From Flavobacterium johnsoniae (lineage in GTDB: Bacteria > Bacteroidota > Bacteroidia > Flavobacteriales > Flavobacteriaceae), in NCBI RefSeq assembly GCF_001879205.1, contig NZ_MLFK01000007.1, positions 620,001 through 684,000 on the forward strand: DNA of 64,000 nucleotides, in the 5' to 3' direction. The notes below the pieces were generated by a model. It saw only the letters and a program-made list of their open reading frames with translations. It made no database searches and had not been told where the DNA came from. Both the position numbers and the translations under genes were made by a program. This document shows, one piece after another, positions 36,425-44,592 of the stretch; position 1 is the first letter of the stretch; the number at the start of each line of letters is the position of its first letter.

Positions 36425-37018
36425 TTATGAATCCTTGATGTTTAATAAATCCAGGACCTTTGGGGAAACTTTCAAATCGGGGCGCAGCTGCATTATGCCT
36501 TTTATAAAATGCCGCTGCAGCTCTTCTGCATTGCGGATTGAAAACGGGGTGTTAAGCGTAACGGCTTTAAGGGATGTTATGTTTTTGGATTTATCGAAAT
36601 AGTACACGCAGATTATATAGCTTGTATCTTCGCCTTCGAATACTGTCACATCGTAATCTTCAGGGCGGTGACCCGGCCGCAGGGATTCAAAAGCGAGCGA
36701 TTCGACTATTGCATCATCTTTATAATGGTGCAGACCGCTGCGGTCCACAGCTATTCTGCTGATTTTGTTGTTTCTGCTGGTCTTTATTCCTTTTAGGACG
36801 GCATAGGCCATAAAAAATAAAAGAAGCAGTGAGAGCAGCACCGATAAGATTTTAAATCCCCCGTGCACGCTTTGGGACTGCATAATGGCTATTTCAAGGT
36901 TCAGCACCGCCAGGATTATGCCTGCAAAAATAACTGCGGCCATGGCTTTTACCCAAAGGGTTCTCTTTGATGCTTTTACGGATTCTATTTCAGGGAAATC
37001 ATGATGGCGGGGATCCAT
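36425..37018 (-). CDS. Hypothetical two-helix membrane protein
   Basis: A 197-residue protein of unknown family. Two hydrophobic helices (about residues 24-45 'AMAAVIFAGIILAVLNLEIA' and 57-75 'ILSVLLSLLLLFFMAYAVL') form a hairpin, followed by a cytosolic beta-rich domain ('NKISRIAVDRSGLHHY', 'VFEGEDTSYIICVYYFDKSK') and a C-terminal helical end. The layout recalls bacterial PH-like domain proteins anchored by a membrane hairpin, but that is only a guess. It stands alone, with gene-free DNA on both sides. Codon usage looks like the locus to its left. Confidence 0.6.
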   Translation of the reverse strand: MDPRHHDFPEIESVKASKRTLWVKAMAAVIFAGIILAVLNLEIAIMQSQSVHGGFKILSVLLSLLLLFFMAYAVLKGIKTSRNNKISRIAVDRSGLHHYKDDAIVESLAFESLRPGHRPEDYDVTVFEGEDTSYIICVYYFDKSKNITSLKAVTLNTPFSIRNAEELQRHFIKGIMQLRPDLKVSPKVLDLLNIKDS

Positions 37019-37317
37019 TTTGTCTGTGTTTGAATGATAATTCTGCAGGTGCAGGGGTAAATGTAAGAAAGATTAATTTAGTATTGAGGTTTAGTAGTGG
37101 TGCAGCAGTGTAAAAATACTATCAAGTTTATTAGTTTTTTCTGCTGCGAAAATAATGCTTTCTTTTTTCGGAATCAAGTATAGACATCAGTTGAAAGACG
37201 GGCAATAGCTCTTAGATGCAACATGTTTTCCTAAGACAACAATGGAAGATTAGAAATTAAAACAAGACCTTCTGCTTTGTATAAAGCTTTTTGCTTTTAG
37301 ATATAATTGACTTAAGG
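37019..37317. other. Gene-free AT-rich stretch left of the island boundary
   Basis: 299 bp upstream of the minus-strand membrane-protein gene and before the left 87-bp repeat. It presumably holds that gene's promoter; I see no other structure. Confidence 0.4.
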
Positions 37318-37404
37318 TACAGTTTCGAACCTAAAGCCGCAAGGCCTTGATTTTACTGAACTTTTAGTTTTGAAAAGTAAGATGTGCTACGATTTTGCCA
37401 CAAA
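37318..37404. repeat. Left 87-bp direct repeat bounding an 8.5-kb island
   Basis: Ungapped match to 45846-45932, 72/87 identical by my count, with a perfect 22-bp left block (starts tacagtttcgaacc) and a perfect 16-bp right block (acgattttgccacaaa) separated by the same distance in both copies. A partial third match to the left block (tgtttcgaacttaa) lies near 37445. This has the form of attachment-site ends of an integrated element. Confidence 0.75.
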
Positions 37405-37800
37405 TCTCAGATTGATGATTTTTATAGCTTTTTTGATGTAGTAATGTTTCGAACTTAATGTTTCAAGTAATTGTTTTACAGTTTTTTATAATGTTTGTAT
37501 AAATCGTTGCACCGATTCTGCACCCATATTCATTTTAAAGCTATTTGAATTTTTCTATCTATGTAAGTAAGTGTTTCTTTTACTAATCTTTTACTTTTTT
37601 AAAATTGATCTTACCATGATTCTGACAAGAAATCTAAAAGTTTTAAAAATAAAAAATAACAATAATTCACTTTTCTTTTTTCAGAAGAACTGTTTATTCT
37701 GGATTAGTTTTATGAAAATAAGAAACTAACGTATGATAATCAATTCTTAAAAATTTTAATTTAAAATAAAATAATCGTATTTTTGGATAAAATAACAATT
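37405..37800. other. Gene-free AT-rich leader before the small membrane operon
   Basis: 396 bp, very AT-rich, with the partial repeat near 37445. It presumably contains the promoter of the 37801-38762 operon. No ORF is credible. Confidence 0.4.
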
Positions 37801-37977
37801 ATGGCACTATTTAAAAAAACATCAAAAGCGGAAGATACTGGACTTAGAGGTACTTACGAAGGCAGACTGTTTGTTGATAAAGCTGTATTTTATAAGAGAC
37901 CAGAAGTACAAGCTGCTATTAAACAGTTAAAAGAATCCTCTGTTGTTAAGGCTCATATCAAGACTAGTAAAGGATGA
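37801..37977 (+). CDS. Small 58-residue basic protein
   Basis: I start at ATG 37801 (MALFKKTSKAED); a TTG 18 bases upstream is a weaker option. The protein is lysine-rich, without a membrane helix or known motif; 'KQLKESSVVKAHIKTSKG' ends it. Its stop codon overlaps the start of the next gene (ATGATG), so the two are translationally coupled and likely work together. I do not recognise the family. A toxin-antitoxin or sensor-effector pair is possible but unsupported by motifs. Confidence 0.55.
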   Translation: MALFKKTSKAEDTGLRGTYEGRLFVDKAVFYKRPEVQAAIKQLKESSVVKAHIKTSKG

Positions 37978-38762
37978 TGCCTTACAACCTACTGCTACTT
38001 CCTGTAATGGCAGGTTATTTTTTATTGGTATACTCAGTTTTATTTAAATATAATACACAAAGGTTTTTACAAAATAGATTACTATTTGAATCTGTCTTTG
38101 TTGGTGTAGCTATTGTCTTTTTTGGATTTATTTTACGGACTGTAATCGAGATACTTAAACCTGATTGGATTGCATGGTCGCTCACTATATTAAAAGTTTT
38201 TCCTATAAACAAGGTAGATTACTTTTGGACGGTTTTATTTTCTTCTCTTTTGGCTATTATTTTTGTTCCCATAAGCAACTTTATTCTTAGAAAAATATGG
38301 AGGAAAAGTACTCCAATTGCACGTGCGGTTGATAAAAATGGAGATGAAATTGAAAAGTTATTTAAAAGATCTTTCGATGAAGGTGTACTTATTCAAGTGA
38401 CACTAAAAAATAATAAAGTTTACATTGGTTTTTCTGAAATGATACCAGAACCTCAAAGGACTAACTACTTAACAATTACACCTATTATTAGTGGCTACCG
38501 TGAAAGTGAGACCAAGAAGCTTATTATTACTACTGATTATTTTAAAGTTATAGATGATTATATTAAAAGCTTGGCTCCAGATAAAAAAAAAATTTCACTG
38601 AATACTGATATCATTTTACGACAAGATGAAATTTTGACAGCTGGAATTTATGAGCAGGAAATTTTTGATAAATTCAATACTCAGGCTATAGTTGAAAAAT
38701 CAAAAGATATTAAATCAAGTCTTTTAGATTTTGCGATTAATTTTCTTCAATCTCTGAAGTAA
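37974..38762 (+). CDS. Three-helix membrane protein with cytosolic C-terminal domain
   Basis: 262 residues. Three predicted transmembrane helices (about 6-24, 40-58 and 83-104) are followed by a soluble domain with 'SFDEGVLIQVTLKNNKVYIGF', 'YLTITPIISGYRESETKKLIITTDY', a beta-rich pattern recalling small SH3-like/DUF6338-type folds. It is coupled to the small gene upstream; the start may be 37974 or the adjacent ATG at 37977. Membrane proteins of this shape occur as effectors in phage-defence pairs, but no specific family is identified. It converges on the ATPase-nuclease gene with a palindrome between them. Confidence 0.6.
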   Translation: MMPYNLLLLPVMAGYFLLVYSVLFKYNTQRFLQNRLLFESVFVGVAIVFFGFILRTVIEILKPDWIAWSLTILKVFPINKVDYFWTVLFSSLLAIIFVPISNFILRKIWRKSTPIARAVDKNGDEIEKLFKRSFDEGVLIQVTLKNNKVYIGFSEMIPEPQRTNYLTITPIISGYRESETKKLIITTDYFKVIDDYIKSLAPDKKKISLNTDIILRQDEILTAGIYEQEIFDKFNTQAIVEKSKDIKSSLLDFAINFLQSLK

Positions 38763-38829
38763 TCTACATTCATCTTCAAAAATCTTAATCTTATCGATTA
38801 TGCATTATATCTAGATACATTGTAGATTT

Positions 38830-38862
38830 GATCCGTCTAAATTGATATATCAATTTTGGATC
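38830..38862. repeat. 33-bp inverted repeat between convergent genes
   Basis: A perfect 18-bp palindrome (38839-38856, aaattgatatatcaattt) is enclosed by gatcc/ggatc arms (38830-38834, 38858-38862). It lies between the convergent genes at 37974 and 38968. No clear T-tract follows, so terminator or protein-binding site are both possible. Confidence 0.55.
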
Positions 38863-38967
38863 TATTATTAGGTAAAGATTATTAAAATAACCTAACCTTT
38901 TTTATGACGAAAAAGCTCGTTCAAGTAAATCAATTCCAGAAATTGAAGTCTCTTTTTGTTTATTTTT

Positions 38968-40995
38968 CTATTGTTTTACAATAACTTCTTTGGGTTGGAT
39001 AGCTGTATTTATTTGTGCTGTCATAACAGCTTGGTGAGCATCATTAATTTCAAGGGTCAGTTGTTCCCTTTCCAGTTTTAGCTTTTCATTTAGATAATTA
39101 TGTTTTATCTCAAAATCTGCAAAAATCTCACTCCAGGTTTTTGCATAAACTTTTATCCGTCCTTCGTTTAGAAGCATCATCAGAGAACTTATCCCGTGAG
39201 GTTTGTTTGTATTTATGTGGTTCTGGATAAAGTTGGATGAATCAAATTTATTGCCGATCAGATAAAATTCCCATGACATATTGGGCGCGTTAAATTCGGG
39301 CTGTTTCTGAATCAATTCCATGTAGTTATAGACTTGGTTATATTGACTGCTTCCCAAGTTTATCAGAGGATGTTTAAGCTCTACTACAATATTTTCAATT
39401 TTGTCCATTAAAGTATTCTGCCTGCAGGCAAAAATGTCCATTTCTTTAAGCTTGTGCGGATGATCTATTTCTACAGCTGTATCTTTTTCTGTGAGCAGAT
39501 ATATATACCTTCTCAACGCTTCTTCAAATTTTGGCTCAGCAGATGTAACCAAATGGTATTGTTCCCCAAAAATCCAGTAGTGGCTTTCAATCATTTTTTG
39601 TAAATGATTAACCTCATTGGCTTTTAGATCTTTATTAAAAACAAGTTCCTTAAGAATAGCAACTGTTTCGTACCTGTCCTGAATTAATTTGATGGTTGCA
39701 ATCACCCTATTAAGTTTTGTGGTCTTAAGGATTTTTGCCAGATCTTTTTTCTCAGTAGTCGAAAGATCAAGGATTTCGTCAAGAACCTCAAAAATGTCCT
39801 CTCTTTCGCTGGAATCCAACAGCAAGTCAAGAAAACGTACAAAAGTCTTCTTTTGATTTATATTGAGACTGGTAAATAATTTTGGCTGAATTTCATAAAG
39901 GCTTTTCAGGGTTTCAATTAAATCCTCTTTTTTATATTTTTCTTCCCAAGGTGTCTTATAGACAGGAAAAATGCCATGCTCTTCATAGTTTTCAATGAGT
40001 TTGTCAGCAAACTTTCTTAGGAAAGGTTTTCTTTTTTCCCTTAAGAACTGGTTGATGTGCTTTATTAGATAACGATATTCGGGCGAAGATTTTGCTTTTC
40101 CAAACAGGCTGACCTGTGTTTCATTTTCAGAGCTATTGAAATCAAAATCATTAAAATACTCACTTTGGATATAAACGCTGTGGAAGAATTCATCACCTTT
40201 TTTATTCAAGGTAGTATGATCCTTGTAGATTTCATTCTTTTTATCATTTAAAAAATAATATTTGGAATATTCTTGATGCAATGCCTCCTTCCACTGTATA
40301 AATTTAATTTTGAATTCTGTTTTGCCACCTGATTTGGAGTCGGAGAAGACAAGTGAAATTTTTTCGTCTCTTTCGGCTATATTAGACTCATAATCTAGGG
40401 GAGCATCATTGATAATGATCTGGAACTTTTTATGTTTGTTTAATTCCAAAAACCAGCAGAACTCCCGAATGAGGAAAGGGATAATTATTTTATCCATCTG
40501 ATTCTCGGAAATCTGTATGTCAGTAAATGTTACGATAGTACCCGAAAAGTCTGCTTCGTTATCGATATTTTGGGATGTAAAGTCTGTTAGGTCGCTACTG
40601 TTTATAATAATGGTATTTGTTTCAAATTTTTTCCCATTATTAAATGTCGTAGTCCATTTTGCGCTTTTGGCAAAAGTGAAAAATGTTAGTCTACCCACTC
40701 CGTTTTTACCATGCATTGAAGATGTATGTTTAGGGGCAGATACTTTTATAGCTTTTTCAGATTCATAAAATGGCTTAAATTTTGAATTCAGTTTACTGTG
40801 ATTGATGCCATATCCGTTATCTATTATTTCCAAATATTCCAATGACCCTAAAGTATCCACGGTATAATTTAAGATTACAGTAGTCGCGGTTGCATCAAAG
40901 CCGTTCCATATATATTCTGCTATTGCGCTTGGAGTTTGGTAATTGCTTAGAATTTTTTTTATCCCGTTAGAAGTTACATTTACATTTCCTGCCAT
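38968..40995 (-). CDS. GHKL (MORC/Hsp90-like) ATPase fused to predicted PD-(D/E)XK nuclease
   Basis: 675 residues. The N-terminus is a GHKL ATPase: N-box 'IAEYIWNGFDA' (Glu27, Asn31), 'IIDNGYGI' (Asp59, Gly61, Gly63) and 'GKNGVGRLTFF' (96-106). The middle is helical and charged (about 330-465). From residue 468 'MIESHYWIFGEQY' opens a domain with Asp520 ('KEMDIF') and 'IVVELKHP' (Glu539, Lys541), the D...ExK pattern of PD-(D/E)XK nucleases and closest in feel to Shedu/DUF4263 domains. A coiled-coil-like segment ends the protein. Coupling of a MORC/MutL-type ATPase to a nuclease is a known theme in restriction-like systems, so a single-protein defence role is likely but inferred. It is alone on its strand, divergent from a small gene at 41250. 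Confidence 0.75.
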   Translation of the reverse strand: MAGNVNVTSNGIKKILSNYQTPSAIAEYIWNGFDATATTVILNYTVDTLGSLEYLEIIDNGYGINHSKLNSKFKPFYESEKAIKVSAPKHTSSMHGKNGVGRLTFFTFAKSAKWTTTFNNGKKFETNTIIINSSDLTDFTSQNIDNEADFSGTIVTFTDIQISENQMDKIIIPFLIREFCWFLELNKHKKFQIIINDAPLDYESNIAERDEKISLVFSDSKSGGKTEFKIKFIQWKEALHQEYSKYYFLNDKKNEIYKDHTTLNKKGDEFFHSVYIQSEYFNDFDFNSSENETQVSLFGKAKSSPEYRYLIKHINQFLREKRKPFLRKFADKLIENYEEHGIFPVYKTPWEEKYKKEDLIETLKSLYEIQPKLFTSLNINQKKTFVRFLDLLLDSSEREDIFEVLDEILDLSTTEKKDLAKILKTTKLNRVIATIKLIQDRYETVAILKELVFNKDLKANEVNHLQKMIESHYWIFGEQYHLVTSAEPKFEEALRRYIYLLTEKDTAVEIDHPHKLKEMDIFACRQNTLMDKIENIVVELKHPLINLGSSQYNQVYNYMELIQKQPEFNAPNMSWEFYLIGNKFDSSNFIQNHINTNKPHGISSLMMLLNEGRIKVYAKTWSEIFADFEIKHNYLNEKLKLEREQLTLEINDAHQAVMTAQINTAIQPKEVIVKQ

Positions 40996-41249
40996 AATTA
41001 AACCTATTATTTTGCTTAGTACAATCTATGCTTTCGATATGAATCTAGTAAATCACATAAAAGAAGAATAATCGTAAAGATAGTTTTTTTATGTTTTTCA
41101 GCATAATTTGAGTATGATGTGATTTGCAGTACAGCAATCTTTTAAAAATAATTTCTGTTTAAGTTTTTTCACTATTTTTTTAACATTACGTAAAAGTGTG
41201 CATCAGTTGTAAATAATTATATTTGATTAAACAAACAGAACAGAATAAA

Positions 41250-41513
41250 ATGACAGATCTTTTTACAATGGAAAAAGCGATACAACTACAGGTGAGAAAA
41301 GATTTGGATGCGAGAGAACAGCATACCATACTAAAGCTCAAAGGCAACCTTATTTCAAAAGGCTTCACCGAGATTATCCACATTCTGGATCAGGATGAAG
41401 ATTATCACATTAACACTTTTGAAACAGCAATCGAAAAACGCAATGAAGTCCAACAATATATTTCGGCATTCATCAATCAGGAAAACCTGCTGGATGCCGT
41501 CAGCTTAAAATAA
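41250..41513 (+). CDS. Small acidic hypothetical protein
   Basis: 87 residues from ATG 41250; an upstream TTG at 41223 is in frame but less likely. Helical, charged ('KAIQLQVRKDLDAREQ', 'ILDQDEDYHINTFETAIEK'), no signal or membrane segment, no family recognised. It is transcribed away from the ATPase-nuclease gene and toward the PcfJ-like gene, ending at a GC-rich hairpin. It may be an accessory protein of the mobile-element module. Confidence 0.5.
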   Translation: MTDLFTMEKAIQLQVRKDLDAREQHTILKLKGNLISKGFTEIIHILDQDEDYHINTFETAIEKRNEVQQYISAFINQENLLDAVSLK

Positions 41514-41534
41514 ACAAAGTCCGTTATAATCCCG

Positions 41535-41563
41535 AGCCCGCCGGCCAATCAGGCTGGCGGGCT
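41535..41563. terminator. GC-rich hairpin between convergent genes
   Basis: agcccgccggcc (41535-41546) pairs with ggctggcgggct (41552-41563), one G-U pair, 5-nt loop. Its strength suits a terminator for the gene at 41250 and the PcfJ-like gene, though T-runs are short on both sides. Confidence 0.6.
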
Positions 41564-41601
41564 TCTGATATTTAAAATACAGCCATAAAAAGAGCCGATC
41601 T

Positions 41602-42915
41602 TCATCGGCTTTCTTTTTTTGCTTTTGTTTTTTTCATGCGTTCCCTGATTTTATACAGGTTCTCGGAAAGGAGCTGCAGGATCTGCTTGTGGTGCTTGGA
41701 GGGCTTGTTTTTCATTCCCCTGCACTGTAAAACTTCCATACGGCTTAGGGAGATTTCGATGGTTTCGACGGATTTATCCTCGACCTTTGCCGAGAGTATC
41801 AGTGAGTCTTTTCTTGCGTAATACTCATTGGTGAATACGCAATGCACCAAGTCGTCGCCCTCCCGCATAAAATCCTTTACCTCTTCAATAACGGAAATGC
41901 TCAGTTTTCCATCCTCAAACGACAGCCCGAAAAATCGCCTTTTATCGTTAGCATACCTTTTCTGCGCCTTTTCGATTTCAAGGCGCAGGTCTTGGAGTTT
42001 TTTCTTTCTGAGCAGTTCCCTTTTTTTCTGCACCAAGTGGTCGTGCGCTTCGCTGAGGTTTTCGGGGCAGACGTAAAGGGCGCATGAAAGGTCTTTTTTG
42101 AAATACCGCAAAAGTTCCAAGTAATCTTCCCAAATGGAGACGTCCGAAACTTTGTAGCCGTTTCTGATGGCGGTCTTGACCGCCTGCCAGTTTCGGCGGA
42201 TGTCCTGCCTTGAAGCGCCGAGATAGTACTGCAAAACATTCAGCTGTCGGGATTTCAAAAGCGTTTCGGCGATGGGGTCGGACAGAAGCGAGGAGAAGAG
42301 CAGATGGGGCGCTATATCATAAACCGACGATTTAAATCCGTTGCGTTTCAAAACGGGAAGCACTTTAATGTGCGGATAGACCTTGTAGGGATTGATGAAG
42401 TATTTCGCATTGCGTACAAAATCCTTTGGTCGGATTTCAAGCGGGGAATAGAATTTCCAAGAATCAAGGGTGCTTGAAAAAACATTGGTGCTGAGCGATA
42501 GCGTGCGCACTTCGCCTGAGGGAGCAATCCAATGCTGCATCACTTCCTTGTGGAAATGGGTCGGTATGAAATTCTTTTTCATGTGCTTGTGGCTGATTAT
42601 CATGCGCACGACCTGAAACCCTGCACAGCTATCGATTACGGCAAAATATTCGGTTTCCTTAAAATGCACCTGATTATAGGGCATCATTTTAAGCCTGCCC
42701 ATGCAGGCAGGACAAGTTGTGAACTTGTCGCAGGCAGATTGGCAAGAGGGCTTCCAAACGTGGGCGCACTGCAAACAGTAGAACTTGGAGTGTGAGAGCA
42801 CGCCCCATTTCAGAAAAATGTTCTGCTCCGCCCAAAGAAAAACCTCAGGCTTTATGGCAGGAAGCGAAGCACTTATGGCGGTCAATTGCTTTTCGATGAT
42901 GGTTTTGGGTATCAT
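41602..42915 (-). CDS. PcfJ-like protein
   Basis: 437 residues matching the PcfJ-domain proteins found on conjugative elements of Firmicutes and Bacteroidetes. Visible features: a cysteine cluster near the start ('CLQCAHVWKPSCQSACDKFTTCPACMGRL'-like region, residues ~47-77, zinc-ribbon pairs), a helical middle, and the conserved late segment 'EGDDLVHCVFTNEYYARKDSLILSAK' and 'VETIEISLSRMEVLQCRGMKNK' typical of PcfJ. Exact biochemical role is not established; the family is linked to plasmid transfer regions. Overlaps the PcfK-like gene by 4 bp, so translation is coupled. GC content is visibly higher than the flanking genes, consistent with separate origin. Confidence 0.82.
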   Translation of the reverse strand: MIPKTIIEKQLTAISASLPAIKPEVFLWAEQNIFLKWGVLSHSKFYCLQCAHVWKPSCQSACDKFTTCPACMGRLKMMPYNQVHFKETEYFAVIDSCAGFQVVRMIISHKHMKKNFIPTHFHKEVMQHWIAPSGEVRTLSLSTNVFSSTLDSWKFYSPLEIRPKDFVRNAKYFINPYKVYPHIKVLPVLKRNGFKSSVYDIAPHLLFSSLLSDPIAETLLKSRQLNVLQYYLGASRQDIRRNWQAVKTAIRNGYKVSDVSIWEDYLELLRYFKKDLSCALYVCPENLSEAHDHLVQKKRELLRKKKLQDLRLEIEKAQKRYANDKRRFFGLSFEDGKLSISVIEEVKDFMREGDDLVHCVFTNEYYARKDSLILSAKVEDKSVETIEISLSRMEVLQCRGMKNKPSKHHKQILQLLSENLYKIRERMKKTKAKKESR

Positions 42916-43301
42916 ATGTCAAAGAGTGTCAGGGCGGTCTGCACCGCAGGTTTTACATCTTTCTTTATGGGGAGAAAAGGCTCTGTCTGCATTTTCGTAA
43001 CGGGGATTTCAGGCTGTGAGAAAAGGTCGGCAGGCGCAGGGGTCTGCACTACGGCTTTATAAGCTACAGGGGCGGGCGTGCCGATGGAATCATCGGTGTA
43101 GTACTTTACTGCCATGTCAAAGATTTCCTGATTGTCAAAGGCGCACAAGCCTGTTTTTTTGACCTCGCCTCCGATGTAATCCAGACAGCTTTCGAGGTTC
43201 TTGGAAGCTTTGGCGTAATGGGGCGCAAAGGCGGCATCGCCCTGCGCCAAACCGCTCAGATACTTTTCTATGGCGTTTTTAAAATTTTCAGAAGCTTTCA
43301 T
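42912..43301 (-). CDS. PcfK-like protein
   Basis: 129 residues. The N-terminal half ('NFKNAIEKYLSGLAQGDAAFAPHYAK', 'CLDYIGGEVKKTGLCAFDNQEIFDMAVKYYTDD') is the PcfK-like domain; the C-terminal half is proline-rich and low in complexity. It precedes the PcfJ-like gene with a 4-bp ATGA overlap, the gene pairing usual for these elements. Function in the element is unknown. Confidence 0.78.
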   Translation of the reverse strand: MKASENFKNAIEKYLSGLAQGDAAFAPHYAKASKNLESCLDYIGGEVKKTGLCAFDNQEIFDMAVKYYTDDSIGTPAPVAYKAVVQTPAPADLFSQPEIPVTKMQTEPFLPIKKDVKPAVQTALTLFDI

Positions 43302-43327
43302 ATCAGTAGATTTAAGATTGAAAATTT

Positions 43328-43687
43328 TTACTCAAAGAGCCTAGAGTAGAGGTCGTAGCAGTATTCCTCAAAGCAGAGCCAGCAAACGAAAGTGTAGTGC
43401 GGTGCGCTGAACCTGTTTTCGATAGGCTCGCCGATGGCTTCCTCCAATTCGGTTCGCATGTTTTCCAAATCATCGATATGCTCGATGTAAAATTCTTTGC
43501 AGTCTGCATGGTAGATGAATTCTGAAATCATCCCACTAACGCACCCGCCTGTCTGCAGGTCGAGGAAAAAGGATTTGAGCTGTGCGCTTCGTTTCCCGTC
43601 ATAAGAAGTGATGCTTTTAATGATTATTTCGTTAAAGGCGTCACTAACGCGATAATCGCTGTAATTTGATTTTTGCAAGGCTTTCAT
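43328..43687 (-). CDS. Conserved mobile-element hypothetical protein
   Basis: 119 residues, helical and acidic, rich in aromatic and cysteine residues late ('FVCWLCFEEYCYDLYSRLFE'). It contains 'LQTGGCVSGMISEFIYHADCKEFY', which I associate with small proteins that travel with PcfK/PcfJ in Bacteroidetes elements (possibly DUF7222), but I cannot confirm this. It sits 26 bp before the PcfK-like gene and 47 bp after SSB in the same operon. Confidence 0.6.
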   Translation of the reverse strand: MKALQKSNYSDYRVSDAFNEIIIKSITSYDGKRSAQLKSFFLDLQTGGCVSGMISEFIYHADCKEFYIEHIDDLENMRTELEEAIGEPIENRFSAPHYTFVCWLCFEEYCYDLYSRLFE

Positions 43688-43734
43688 GATATTGTTATTT
43701 AGGCGTGTATATAAATTTTAAAGGCTTGAAAGGT

Positions 43735-44121
43735 TTAGAAAGGGAGGTCGTCGGGATCATCCGATACCTGCTGTTTTTTAGGAGCGGGTGCAGGTGTACT
43801 GCTGTCCGCCTGCGCAAATACCAAAATCTTGATGTTCGAGGTATGAAAGGTCAATGCCCCGTGTGCCTGAGCATCGTTTCCGATATAGACATTCATCCCG
43901 ATGCGCCCAAAGAGCTGCACTAGCGTTCCTTTTTTGAGCCACTGCGCCAGTCCTGCGCTCATCCAATACGAACAGTCGATATAGGTTACAATTTTTTTAG
44001 TTTCTGTACTTCCTTTGGGTCTGTAGCTGTCGTTGACCGCTATGGAGAAGTTTACCACCTCACGGTTTTCCTTTACCTTAAAAGTTGAGGCATCCTTTAC
44101 AATTCTTCCTGTGATTTCCAT
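43735..44121 (-). CDS. ssb: Single-stranded DNA-binding protein
   Basis: 128 residues from the ATG at 44121 (MEITGRIVKDAS); the frame extends upstream to 44175 but those residues do not fit an SSB start. The OB fold shows 'NFSIAVNDSYRPKG', 'YIDCSYWMSAGLAQWLKKGTLVQLFGRIG', and the protein ends in the acidic tip 'DDPDDLPF' that recruits replication partners. It is the first gene of the SSB/PcfK/PcfJ operon, the usual arrangement of element-borne SSBs, rather than the chromosomal housekeeping copy. Confidence 0.88.
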   Translation of the reverse strand: MEITGRIVKDASTFKVKENREVVNFSIAVNDSYRPKGSTETKKIVTYIDCSYWMSAGLAQWLKKGTLVQLFGRIGMNVYIGNDAQAHGALTFHTSNIKILVFAQADSSTPAPAPKKQQVSDDPDDLPF

Positions 44122-44592
44122 GATTTCCGTTATTAAATGAATACTTGTTTGAATTTCTTTTCCCATGCCCCGCAATGAAATTTTTCAAAAGAAAAAACGG
44201 GAAAAAAGAAAGCAGAAGAAAAGTGGACGGCTACCGAGCCGGAGTGCTATAAGTCCCGAAGGGCGGCAGAGCCGTTATGCGCATGCAGGGGAGGGCGGGC
44301 ACTACTTTGGCTGCCCTTTTAACCCGTTTTGAATTGGAAAATATCTGTAATTTAATTTGTTAAAACAGGTATTTATACTGTATACACTTTTATGCTAAAG
44401 AATTAATTTGCCATTTTAATATTTGTTTATGGAAAACCGTAAAGTAAAATAGATGCCATTTTGTAGGTTTGATTTAATTGAAGAAATAAACTTTCTAATG
44501 AAGCATACCGATTATTTTTTTAATCCATTTTTAATCGGTTAAATCTACGGTGACGTAAGACAATTAATTTAACAATCAAAAAATAGAAAAAT
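44122..44592. other. GC-rich block and divergent promoter region
   Basis: 471 bp between ssb and a plus-strand gene. The part at about 44220-44330 is unusually GC-rich for the window, with small inverted repeats such as cggct-accg-agccg (44228-44241) and 'gggcggg...ctgccc'. The rest is AT-rich and has accgatt/aatcggt arms (44507-44513, 44533-44539) ahead of the gene at 44593. A transfer origin or element-specific regulatory site would fit, but no known motif is recognised. Confidence 0.4.

Noticed and set aside
37318..37339. tRNA-like T-loop (ggttcgaaac on the minus strand) in the island repeats
   Set aside because: The flanking bases do not form a T-stem and no acceptor or anticodon arms can be found; not a tRNA end.
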